A DNA stretch of 64,000 nucleotides from Bacteroidota bacterium. Its GTDB lineage: Bacteria; Bacteroidota; Bacteroidia; Chitinophagales; BACL12. The first letter of the stretch is position 1. Every line of letters starts with the position of its first letter. The stretch covers positions 1,083,476-1,147,475 of the forward strand of contig JADJJZ010000006.1 in the NCBI GenBank assembly GCA_016706255.1, in the 5' to 3' direction. Of this stretch, positions 54,839-64,000 are shown piece by piece. Position numbers and translations under genes: made by a program. The notes under the pieces are model-generated. The model made no database searches, was not told the DNA's origin, and saw nothing but the letters and a program-made list of their open reading frames with translations.

Positions 54839-55888
54839 TTACTTCAGCTTCACTTGCCCGTTCATCAGCAACGGTAAAAGGAAATCACGTAGAGTTATGA
54901 GTTCTTGGGTTTCTCTATACACATTGAATCTGATTATAAAACCGCAATAGATTACATCACCAATGTCTTTGTGAATTAATCTTGTTGCTCCTGGTGTTCC
55001 ACTTCTTGCAATTAGAATATCATTTTCATGAACCAAATATCTTGATGAATCTTTTTCAGGTAAAGAGATTTCATCCAATTCACCTTTGAGAATAAAATAT
55101 GTTGTGTTTGAAATGTCACGAACATTTACAATTCTCACAACCTTATCCCCGACAACATTACCTTCATAGTTGATTCCGTTTTTGAACTCACCGAACTTGT
55201 CAAAGATTTTCACACCCCAACCAAGAGGAATTTCTTTTTTTAATTCTTCATTGAATTCCAATTCTCCTCCGCTTTCTTTGTAGGGCTTACCTTCTTCGTT
55301 TGGAAAATCAAATTGAGTAAACCAATAGTTGTAAATGGCTTTTGCCATTGTTTCCAATTCAGTGTTGATGCTGTTGTTGAGAGAAATTTTTAAATCAAGT
55401 GTGGAAAGAATTTCTGAAATAGATGCTTGCTCATTTGGCTTTCTGCAATTGAAAGGGAAAGATTTTATTTCGTCAGCACTTAAATTTTTTCTAACTCCTG
55501 ATGATAAATTTCTTAGTTGATGATAATTATTCTTCAACCAATAATACACATATCTGTAATCGGCAACTTCATCATTAACTACAATGTTGCAGCAAGCTTG
55601 ATTGGTAGTCATTGGAGTTTTTAAGATGGAAACATTTCCTCTTGTTCTTCCTTCACCATATAAAGCAATTGAAATTGTATTTGCAGGATTGATTTTAATT
55701 CCAGTTTCTTCAAGTGCCTTCTTTGAAATCTTTTCGTTTGTTTCTTTAATTTGAAATTCTCCTAACTGCTCCGTTTTAAGCCAAGGAATTACACCATCTG
55801 TCCAATAATCAGAATTGCTTCTCAATGGAGTTATTCCACTGTTAATTGACTTTGAAATGCTTTCTATTGTGTCGTATGTTTTACTCAT
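54839..55888 (-). CDS. hsdS: type I restriction specificity subunit HsdS, shortened second half
   Basis: 349 residues. The first target-recognition half is complete: DYWTDGVIPWLKTEQLGEF, ALYGEGRTRGNVSIL, then the central repeat with EQASISEILSTLDLKISL and NYWFTQFDFP. The second half begins at GWGVKIFDKFGEFKNG but breaks off after FNVYRETQEL and jumps to the terminal block LRDFLLPLLMNGQVKLK. About 60-100 residues that normally lie between are missing, including the second conserved helix. HsdS sets the DNA target of the HsdM/HsdR complex. Its ATG overlaps the hsdM stop (ATGAGTAA). Confidence 0.88.
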   Translation of the reverse strand: MSKTYDTIESISKSINSGITPLRSNSDYWTDGVIPWLKTEQLGEFQIKETNEKISKKALEETGIKINPANTISIALYGEGRTRGNVSILKTPMTTNQACCNIVVNDEVADYRYVYYWLKNNYHQLRNLSSGVRKNLSADEIKSFPFNCRKPNEQASISEILSTLDLKISLNNSINTELETMAKAIYNYWFTQFDFPNEEGKPYKESGGELEFNEELKKEIPLGWGVKIFDKFGEFKNGINYEGNVVGDKVVRIVNVRDISNTTYFILKGELDEISLPEKDSSRYLVHENDILIARSGTPGATRLIHKDIGDVIYCGFIIRFNVYRETQELITLRDFLLPLLMNGQVKLK

Positions 55889-57506
55889 AACTGATTTGAA
55901 GAAAGTTTTTCAAGATTTGTTTTTCCAAATCTTTTCCATCATTAAAATATTTTGCCAAATTATTTTTATGCTCTTGCATCTTCTCATTAAATTCGTCAGA
56001 AGTCAATTCGCTGTATTCAATTCGAGTGTCAAAATATTGTCCTGCACCGAATGAATATTTCTTTCCTTTTATTTTTCTGTATCAACCAAAATGGAAAAAT
56101 CTTCAATCACATCTTTGTTGTTTATCGTTTCAATGATTTGTTTTCATCATTAGCACTCAGCAAAGTTTTTTGATTCTTACCGTCTTTCACTTTTGTACCC
56201 AACTTACTTGCATCAACTAAAATTACTTTGTCAGTGATTTTGCCTTTGTCAATAAACAAAACAGAAACATTTGTTCCTGTGGTTGCAAAAATGTTTGTAG
56301 GCATTTGCACAACTGCATGTAACCAATTATTATCAATCAATTTTTTCTGATGCCTAAACCTATTGCTGCTTTCTCGCTGCAAAATCCTGTTGGCACTACA
56401 ACTGCGGCTTTGCCTTTTGTGTCTAACGAATAAATGATGTGTTGAAGAAACAACTGGAAAATTGCCATTGATTCTTTCTTCTTATTCGGCACATTTGGTA
56501 CACCTGCAAAAAATCTTTTCTTGTGTATGTCGCTTGCAAGCGTTTCTCTATCATCACTGAAATCAGTTTTGAAAGGTGGATTGCTAACAATGTAATCAAA
56601 CTTTTTTAAATCATCTTTTGCATCGTTTAAATGAAAAGGAATTGTCAAAGTGTTTCCTTTTATCACATTGTGAAGTGAATGCACAAGATTGTTCAGGATT
56701 AAATTCAACCGTAAAAACTCTGACGACTTTTGAGAAATGTCTTGCGAATAGATTGTGCATTTATCCTCTCCAATTTGGTGAGCCAAACTTAACAACAAAC
56801 TTCCTGAACCTGCTGCAGGGTCGTAAAGCAAAACATTCTTTGTTTCCTTTGGAACTAGAATCCTTGCCATAATTTTTGCAACAGCTGGAGGTGTATAATA
56901 CTCAGCATATTGTCCGCTGTCTTTGTTGTAATCCTTAATCAGGAATTCAAAAATCGTAGAGAAGAAATCATATTTTTCTTCAAAAACGGGTTCGAAACTG
57001 AACGCAACTAATTTGTTAATGATGGCTTTACAGAAAGGACTTCTTTCGTTTTTTTCTCTGATGTTTTCTGATAGTTCCTCAAATAACGGAATCTTTTCTC
57101 CGCCAATGGTAGAAACAGAAAATATTTTGATGTTAGTTGCTGCAATTTCTGTAAGCGTAGCATCAAAGGTGATGGAAAAATCTTTTTCGTTCTGCTTGTT
57201 GAACAGGTAACTGATGAAATGTGTTTTTTTCAACTTCGCACTTCGTTCACCAATTTTTTCAATCATGTATTCGTAATCATTGTCCGTCATGTTTTGAATG
57301 TCGGCTTCAATGTTCTTGCTGTCTTTTAATTTCTTGTTGGCGTTTCGTGCTTCATGCAAAAATTTATCGTTCAAAAATTTGTAGAGAAAAACTTCCGTAA
57401 TGATTTTGTATTCCCGTGTGTTTGCTAAACCGTAATTGCTGCAAACGGTTTTCAATCCGTCAATCAGTTCTTTTGTTTTCTGTGTATGTTCTTGGTGAGT
57501 TGTCAT
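55881..57506 (-). pseudogene. hsdM: type I restriction DNA methyltransferase HsdM, frameshifted
   Basis: The main frame (56337-57506) has the N-terminal helical domain, YTPPAVAKIMARIL, the SAM motif DPAAGSGSLLLSL and the catalytic NPPF (YIVSNPPFKTDF). Homology continues through two more frames to a stop at 55881. Breaks lie at A runs (minus strand) near 56341-56346, 56135-56145 and 56072-56076, each repairable by one added A. The repaired protein is ~540 residues, the usual HsdM length. It methylates adenine at the sites set by HsdS. It starts immediately after the hsdR stop. Confidence 0.9.
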
Positions 57507-60500
57507 TTATATGGCTCTTTGATAAAAGTATTCGTTCACTAATGTTGTATTGATAAAGCGAACCACATTCAAATCCTGAATTCCTTTTTCTTCAAGGGTT
57601 TCAATAATTGTTCGCTTGGTTGCTTCCGAAAAATAATCTTCATTGTTAAGCAATGCTTGATTATTCAGCACTGTAATATCTGTTTTGTGTTTAATGTTGA
57701 GCAATACGGCTTGCAAAGCGAATTCGCTTTGCAGCACATTCAAATTATTTTCTTTGATTCGTTTGTGAATCTTGGCAAACTTGGTATCGTTCTCATACTT
57801 GGCTGCAAGCTGCGCATCTTTATTGTTCAAGGCGTTTGCCTGTTCGTAAATGTTTTTTAAATCTTTTATTGCTGCATCCATTTCAGCCGAATCTAATTCC
57901 TCAATGTTTTTCTTTTTGAATAATCGTTTCAGTTCTTCAAACAGAGAAATAAATTTCGGGTCTTTCTTATCAAAGTTTCCTTCCAATTCTTTTCTTGCTC
58001 TTTCTAATTCGCTTCTGAATTTGTCTGCAATTTGCAATTCATGCGTTGCAATTTTGCGAAAGGTGAATTGCATTTTCTCCAATGCAATGGTTAACAAGTT
58101 TGTGTTGTCGTTGGCATTCTCTAAACTTGCTTTCAGGTTTATGATGTCAATACGATTTGCAACTTCGTTATACAACTTGTTCACTTTGTCAAAAGAAAAT
58201 TTCTCTAAGAGTTCGGTGTAGCCCATCACCTTTATTATGTTGTATAAACTCTTTAGATTCTCCAAACATTTTTTAAGCTCGGTAATTTCTTTCTTGTCGG
58301 TAATCTTACTTATGACTTTCTGAAACTCTTCTAAGTTTGAAAAGTCGTAAAGAAATAATCTCTCTTTTATTTCTGCAATCTCTTTGTCAATTTCCTCTGA
58401 CGATTTGAAGAGGTTGGAATACTCTTTAGATTCATCGCCTAACTCTGCTTGAAGTTCTTTGAAATATTCTTTGTTTGTTTTGTCAAACTCTTTTCTGATG
58501 TCGGCAAAGTCAACTATATAGCCATACTTGAAAGTTTTATACGGTCGATTTACTCTTGTTAATGTTTGTAAAAGATTGTGATCTTTTACAAGTCTTGTCA
58601 GATACATTTTTTTTAGCCGCTTTGCATCAAAACCCGTCAATAGCATATTATAAACAATCAACAAATCAATTTTGCCTTGTTTGAAATCTGATTGATTGTC
58701 TTTGCGAATTTGCTTTGTGTCCACATCATGCAGAATCAAAGCGGCTGTTATTGGTGCATCTTCTGTGTTCAAATATACTTCGTTTGGTTCAGCTGCAATT
58801 GCATATTCTGCTTTAGGTTCAGTCAGTTTCCGAATGATGGTTTGCTTCTCATTGTATTTCTGCACAAATTCCAAAATCATTTTGGCTTGGGGGGCAGAAT
58901 CGCAAACAATCATTCCCCCAATTGAATCATCATTGTGAATCACTCTGCTTTTTTTGAAGTCGGCAATTATATAATCAACCAACGGTTCTACAAATTTCTT
59001 GTGTGCAAAAATTTGGCTTTTTGTAAACTCACCTTGCTTCACAATTTCATCATATACTTTGTTGATGTCGGTTCTGAATTTTGTTTCAATCGCTTCACGA
59101 ATCAATTTCAAAGTGTAACCGTCTGCAATGGATTTGTTGTAATAGTATTTGTGAAAGTAGTCGCCAAAAATTTCTTTGCTTTTGAAATCACCAGTGATTA
59201 AAGGTGTTCCCGAAAGTCCGATGTGAATTGCATCTCTATCAGAGTTCACCAATTTCGCATAGAAAGTTCCTTCGGGATTGTAACCGCGGTGAACTTCATC
59301 CAAAAAGTAAATCCGTTTTACATTGATGTTGTAATCGGAAATTTGAGCAATGGAATAATCTGAAAACTTTTGAATGTTGACTACCGTTATCGTTTGCTGT
59401 CCGTCATTCCCTGCTGTTGCGCCTGCGGTTGTGATGTTGTTTACAAAATCTTCTTTTGAACTTATCATTTCAACCTTTAATCCTCTTGCAACAAATTCGT
59501 CTTTGGCTTGCGTTGCCAAATCCAAACGGTCAACAATGAAATAGAATTTCGCAATGATGTTTTGCTTCTGATAATAATCTTTTAAATAGGAAACATTGTA
59601 AAACGCCAAAGCGGTTTTACCGCTTCCTTGTGTATGCCAAATGATCCCTTTTTTATTCCTGTATCTAATTTTTTCTCAATAGCCAAAGTCCAAATAATTG
59701 AGGGTAACGCATTATGTGTTTCTCAATTCGGTTTCCGATTTTATCGGAACTGTTCACATAAGCAAAACCATATTTTAAAATTGTTTTCAATCGTGGTTTG
59801 CTGAACAAAGAGGTCAACACGCGATTAGTAGGGGAGTTATTTTCTTTTGCTGTGTTGTATTCAGTTGTTCCAAGAATTGAAACAATGTTGTTGTTCAACA
59901 AAATTTGTTTTTCAATTTCTAAATCTTCTGACGGCAAATTGTGATTGATGGAATTATCTTCTTCTCGGAAGCAATTGAAGTTTACTTGTTCGGGGTCGGG
60001 TGTTGCGTAAAACGCACCTTGTATAGGTGTGATGCTTTCCTCGTCATACTCCTGATTGTTTGAGAACACAAGCAACTGCGTTATGTTCATGAACTTTTTG
60101 AACTTCGGATTTTTGAAACGAACATTTATTCTGTTTCGTTCCGCTAAAATTCCTTCTTTGTTGTTCGGCTTCTTCACTTCAATGAATGTCAACGGCATTC
60201 CGTTAATCAGCAAAATAATGTCAGGTCTGAATTCTTCTTCCTCGTTTTTTGTAAGTGAGTTCGGTTACAATATTAAAAATGTTGTTCTCTCAAAATTGTC
60301 AAGGTCAATCAACTTGCAAGGAAAATCCCCAGTTAAACTTTTATAAAATCTTTTCCCAAGGTCGTTATTGTCAAGTTGAATATTTAGTTCCGAAAGGAAG
60401 GAATCAATTTCGGTGTCGGTAAATTCTTTGTCGTTGATTCTAGAAAGTCCTGCCTTGAATTGGTCTTTGAAAATATTGGTGTCGGTGTGAAGATTCGTAA

Positions 60501-60588
60501 TTGCTGACTTAGGCAAATAAGTAAAGCCCAACCGTGTCAGATGCACGATTGCAGGGATTTTTACTCTTGAATCTTCGTTAAAGGTCAT
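57507..60588 (-). pseudogene. hsdR: type I restriction endonuclease HsdR, frameshifted
   Basis: Pieces join into a ~1,025-residue HsdR. The start is MTFNEDSRVKIPAIVHLTRL at 60588. After breaks near 60273 and 60247 the nuclease core appears (EEEFRPDIILLINGMP then FIEVKK, the D...ExK pattern). A third break near 59675 leads into GIIWHTQGSGKTALAF (Walker A). The frame 57507-59609 then has the helicase core with the DEVH box (IYFLDEVHRGYNPEG), LSGTPL, and the C-terminal coiled part. HsdR translocates and cuts unmethylated DNA. It is the first gene of the hsdR-hsdM-hsdS operon on this strand. Confidence 0.9.
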
Positions 60589-61136
60589 TTGGGCAATATT
60601 TGGGATAATGGTCTGTAAAAATATGAATTTTGAATAGATTATAGCCAGAATTTGAGCAAAATATCTATATAATATCAGGTAAATCCTTCACAAAACTCCA
60701 AAAAGCATACCGAAAAACCTGAAGTTACTGCAAAAGATGAGTGCCCAACTTTTATTATAAGGCCTTTAAAATATTATCAACTATAAATTCCCCGTTTGGT
60801 CTTTTAGAAAACATCTTATTAATTAACACTTTGCCACTCTATAAAAGGAAACGGCGTTTACTCCCCATTTTTTCTAAAAGAAATGTTGCCACAAAATTCA
60901 AGGTTTTCGGGTTTTGCGAGTTTTGGCTAAAACCCTAAGAGCATAACGGAGATTCTAAATTGATGAAAAAGCTATAAATGCCCCAATTTCGTCTTTTAGA
61001 AAATACCTTTACTTTTTTAACATTTTTGCCACTTACAATTTATTTTCAGTTTCCAGATTAAATTTGCTGTTTTCCTCACTTTTCGTCTATAAGAAAATTT
61101 GCCTTAAAATTCGGTTATTTCGGTTTAACTTGTTTT
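60589..61136. repeat. non-coding region with four copies of a CTTTTAGAAA-type motif
   Basis: No gene is evident in ~550 bp. A loose direct repeat, CTATAAAT(T/G)CCCC...GTCTTTTAGAAAA...TTTGCCACT, occurs at about 60782-60838 and 60972-61036. Related words (TCTAAAAGAAATG near 60870, GTCTATAAGAAAA near 61085) lie between and after. The same motif returns at 63.35 and 63.97 kb. Confidence 0.55.
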
Positions 61137-62432
61137 TTAATAGCAAGTTTTAGTAATTAAAAGTTGAATATCAGTTCTTCCCAATTTATAAGCCCTATTT
61201 AAATCCTGACAGGCGCCGTTTAGATTATTAATTTTTGCCTTCTGTGGGGCTCTGTTAACTAAAGTAACTGGCAAGTCAAAATTTAAGCCACAAGCCTTAT
61301 CGTAATATTTAATTGATTGTTCGTGACTTTTTAGTTCTCCAAAAGTATATCCTAAATTATAATAAGCTGTTCCATAATTAGGTTCTATGTTTATTGCCTT
61401 CTTAAATTCAAGTACTGCATCATTGAGTAGATTAAAGGATATCAGTATTGTTCCTTTTAAATTGTAATACTCCTCATCAGTGGTATTAATTTCTATAGCG
61501 CTATTTATTAAATTAAGTGCATCACTATTTCTATCTAAGTCACACAATAGCATAGAGTAATTATAAAGATTTAGATCATTAGACGGATTCAATTTGTATG
61601 CCTTTTCAAAAAATACTAATGCCTCTTGAAATTTTTCCGAATGATGTAGCATCACACCAAGATTCATATAGGTATCAATAATATTAGGGGATTGTGGGGC
61701 TATATCTAGTGATTTTTGAAATATATAATCGCAGAATCTGTATTATTCTATATAGTTAATCCTACTCAAGTCTTCGTGAGCTTTTTGGATGTTTTCTAGA
61801 TTATAATAAAGATTGCCTCTGGCTCCAAATGCTATAGCACATTTATCGTCAATTAAAATAGCCTCATTCAATAATTTCAAAGACTCTTTAGGTGAGATTG
61901 CAAGATTAGCAAGGCCTACTAATGCCTCAGATTGGATTTTCTTATCTTTTTTAATATTTTCTTTTATAACTAATTGATACAGACTCCTAGATTCTTTAAG
62001 CTCATTTAAGTTATACAGAATAGATGCTTTATTCAAATAAGCTTCAATTAAACTGCCCACGGTGTCTCTATTCGCTATAAAATAATTAATATCAATTAAA
62101 GCCTCGTTATACAAACCTAATTGAAATTTAGCCAAGGCCCGTTCGTGATATGCATATATGGTGTTTCTATTACTTTCGTTATCGAGTTCAATGATTTTAT
62201 TAAGGTCTAGAATAACTTCCTGATGGCGGCCTAATTGATTATAAATTACAAACCTGATTTGATAATAACTTAAACTATCCGGCTCCGCATCAATGGCCTT
62301 ATTTATTTCCTCTAAAGCATTATCATATTTATTCTCTTTAAAATACCGCACAGCTTCCTTTTTGTGATCTTCAGGATTTTTGCATGAATATTGTAAAAGT
62401 AAAAAAAAGGATAATATAATAAATGATTTCAT
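61137..62432 (-). pseudogene. TPR-repeat lipoprotein, frameshifted
   Basis: Two frames join into a ~430-residue protein. The first starts at MKSFIILSFFLLLQYSC (lipobox LQYSC) and holds TPR units (AVRYFKENKYDNALEEINKA, ALAKFQLGLYNEALIDINYF) to a stop at 61743. The next (61137-61667, with in-frame sequence further upstream) continues with AYYNLGYTFGELKSHEQSIKY. One or two single-base shifts at about 61705-61745 separate them. TPRs mediate protein contacts; the client is unknown. The protein should be membrane-anchored in the periplasm. Confidence 0.7.
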
Positions 62433-62487
62433 AATACGTAGTTGTTGTTTAATATTCAGTACAATTGAAAGCAAAAATTATGTCATT

Positions 62488-62703
62488 TTAATTACCCATG
62501 CCACCCAAAAGGGCAATTATTCCTCCAATAATTATATGGCCAATATAACTAAATATACTCCATATAATTAAAAATCCAATAGCACCTCCAAAACTCGTAG
62601 GTTCAATCCAATTCCAAGCTAATATGCCAGATCCAATTGAAATAAGCAGAGTTCCAATCCATAATAAACCGATTAAACATCCACCTTCATCAGAATTACT
62701 CAT
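62488..62703 (-). CDS. small glycine-rich membrane protein, unknown
   Basis: 71 residues, mostly two membrane helices (IGLLWIGTLLISIGSGILAW and a second around IGFLIIWSIFSYIGHIII), ending in a GG-rich tail. It starts 5 bp after the DUF6804-like gene, so the two are probably co-transcribed. Confidence 0.55.
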   Translation of the reverse strand: MSNSDEGGCLIGLLWIGTLLISIGSGILAWNWIEPTSFGGAIGFLIIWSIFSYIGHIIIGGIIALLGGMGN

Positions 62704-62708
62704 AATTT

Positions 62709-63005
62709 TTAAGTTTTATTGTTAAAATTAATAAATGCCTTAGATATAAACAATATGCCACAGATAATATCAATTGGTATCCATACATTTTTATCGTTTA
62801 GATAAATTGGAAACAATGGGTTAAACAATATCGCAATAATTCCAAAAATATAAACCCACAGGGTAATTCCATTTTTGTATTCATTAAAAATGACGAAACC
62901 GCAACATGTTGTTATTGAAATTCTCAAGAAAGTATAATAACCAATTGGCAGATTTGCAATTGCGATAAATAGGAGACATGCGCATAATATTAAAAAGCTT
63001 CTCAT
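62709..63005 (-). CDS. DUF6804-like small membrane protein
   Basis: 98 residues with four hydrophobic stretches. The pattern ANLPIGYYTFLRISITTCCGF and WIPIDIICGILFISKAF resembles the DUF6804 family of small membrane proteins; function unknown. First of a two-gene minus-strand unit. Confidence 0.6.
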   Translation of the reverse strand: MRSFLILCACLLFIAIANLPIGYYTFLRISITTCCGFVIFNEYKNGITLWVYIFGIIAILFNPLFPIYLNDKNVWIPIDIICGILFISKAFINFNNKT

Positions 63006-63312
63006 TGTGTCTGCTTGTAAAAGGGTTAATTAAAGCTGGGTTATACTTGAGATAAGCACCAATATTAAAATATTTATGCCATTTTTGCAAATGTATTCGA
63101 TTTGTTTTTGTAAAATCCACTGTTTTGGGTTAATAACAGCAGATATCAGACCCTTTTGCAGTAAACCCATAGGATTTTGTCTCACCCTAATACAGGTTGT
63201 TACAGCTAAACCATTCAAGATGCCAACTTAATACAGAACCACAAAAAAGGTTTGGCTCTAAAAGGCGAAACCTATATTAACTTGTTATTATCTCAAAAAT
63301 GAATACGATCAA

Positions 63313-63375
63313 TTTCAATTGGGTTGAAAACACTTGCTTGTTTCCACCCATTTCGCCTAAAAGAAATAACCTTCC
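63313..63375. repeat. flanking direct repeat, copy 1
   Basis: About 63 bp with a small hairpin (TTTCAA-TTGGG-TTGAAA) followed by CGCCTAAAAGAAAT. It is ~75 % identical by eye to 63933-63993, so the two copies flank the small gene at 63483. The rest of 63006-63482 has no gene. Confidence 0.6.
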
Positions 63376-63432
63376 AAAGAGCAGCTGTTTTTTGGGCAAC
63401 TAGGCGTGTTATAGCACTCAAATGCATTTTTT

Positions 63433-63463
63433 TTGGTTGGCATAGGTTAACCATTTACTTTTG
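63433..63463 (+). promoter_or_regulatory. promoter of the small gene at 63483
   Basis: TTG at 63433-63435, a 20-bp spacer, and TACTTTTG at 63456-63463, then ATG at 63483. Confidence 0.6.
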
Positions 63464-63482
63464 CATATAGTAAACCACGCAT

Positions 63483-63774
63483 ATGAACCACTTAAGTAAT
63501 TTATTCAAAAGTATTCCATCTTGGGTAAAAGGATATACAACATTGATTTTGATAGGGATTTTGATTGTCTCTTTTATTGCAAACCCATCTAACGATGATT
63601 TTTATCAATATGCTAAAGTAAAAGCATACTTGCCCACAATATATAGATAAATGTATGTATTCCAGCAGGACTAGCTACTTTTTAATATTCAGTAAGTTTG
63701 AATGTAAATACTATAATGTGGATGCGAAGATTACGAAAGCGCAAGGTATGTTGGGTGGATGTGGAATTATTTAA
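63483..63774 (+). pseudogene. small membrane protein, probably frameshifted
   Basis: A 55-codon frame from 63483 (MNHLSNLFKSIPSWVKGY, then one membrane helix TLILIGILIVSFIA) ends at 63650. A second frame from 63655 (MYSSRTSYFLIFSKFECKYY ... GMLGGCGII) ends at 63774 and reads like the natural continuation, one base out of phase. Joined, the protein has ~95 residues. No family recognised. A good promoter precedes it, and the direct repeats flank it. Confidence 0.5.
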
Positions 63775-63932
63775 ATTAAAATATTGGTGGGGCTAACATA
63801 ATCCCTCTCGCATTTGATATATGGTCATTGCAGGTTAGCTGCGTTTCACTACCATCTCATCGTAAATTCCGCCCTGTTTATTTTTAAGTTTCTTTTTTAT
63901 CTTTAGAATATTTTGAAAATACATGTTTTCAT

Positions 63933-63993
63933 TTTCAATTTGGTTGAAAACACCCGTTTTCTGATGAAATTCTCCTAAAAGAAATTTCCTTCA
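63933..63993. repeat. flanking direct repeat, copy 2
   Basis: Same element as 63313-63375, with hairpin TTTTCAA-TTTGG-TTGAAAA (the stem begins one base before the repeat) and TCCTAAAAGAAATTTCC. The window ends 7 bp later. Confidence 0.6.
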
Positions 63994-64000
63994 TAAATGA

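Noticed and set aside
44000..64000. Prophage or transposon
   Set aside because: No capsid, portal, terminase, integrase or transposase could be read in any frame.

Overview
The window is a stretch of a Bacteroidota chromosome, probably from the Chitinophagales/Saprospiria side of the phylum. The grounds are AT-rich DNA, promoters of the TTG-N17-20-TAnnTTTG type, type IX secretion (T9SS) C-terminal sorting domains on large secreted proteins, porQ beside cmk, a TTG-started six-domain ribosomal protein S1, and many small outer-membrane barrel genes. The exact lineage cannot be fixed from the sequence alone.

Positions 1 to 43.7 kb look like ordinary core chromosome. They hold the end of a GH57/DUF3536 glycosidase; a ligase-associated DEXH helicase with PdeM; yqgE; three T9SS cargo proteins (a Calx-beta/OB protein, a P-domain/CotH/PKD protein and a PQQ-type sugar dehydrogenase); a tocopherol-cyclase-like protein; an imelysin plus di-heme oxidoreductase pair; an M15 peptidase; an RRM protein; bacilliredoxin; ahcY; pdxJ; a doubled [beta-barrel - M48 peptidase] module; lon; porQ; cmk; rpsA; an EVE-domain protein; an orphan histidine kinase; and an AsmA-like protein. 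Only one gene here (the imelysin) is broken. Three repeat zones interrupt it: a six-copy hairpin array at 16.65-17.19 kb, a roughly 80 bp inverted-repeat element in two clusters on either side of the EVE gene (38.3 and 39.1 kb), and GCGC-rich repeats at 39.5-39.75 kb.

A tRNA-Val(UAC) at 43.72 kb marks the border to an accessory, defence-rich region that runs to the window end. In order it carries a frameshifted GYF-domain membrane protein, a DUF262-HNH (GmrSD-like) nuclease, McrB and McrC, a convergent pair made of an ImmA/IrrE (ArdC-like) metallopeptidase and a CBS-HEPN protein, an OLD/RloA-like ATPase, an unrecognised 192-residue protein lying between two hsdS 3' ends, a type I restriction system (hsdR-hsdM-hsdS), a TPR lipoprotein, and small membrane proteins among short repeats. 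No integrase, transposase or second tRNA fragment was seen.

Almost every gene in the accessory region is split by single-base shifts, most of them in A or T runs: about 20 in 20 kb, against one in the first 43 kb. Either the region decays as a block or it was sequenced poorly. I rebuilt the broken genes by joining frames and list each as one feature. The observations I rank highest are the ImmA/IrrE + CBS-HEPN pair, the duplicated hsdS tail enclosing an unknown gene, the EVE-like segment inserted between Walker A and Walker B of McrB, the hairpin repeat array, and the dispersed repeats around the EVE gene.
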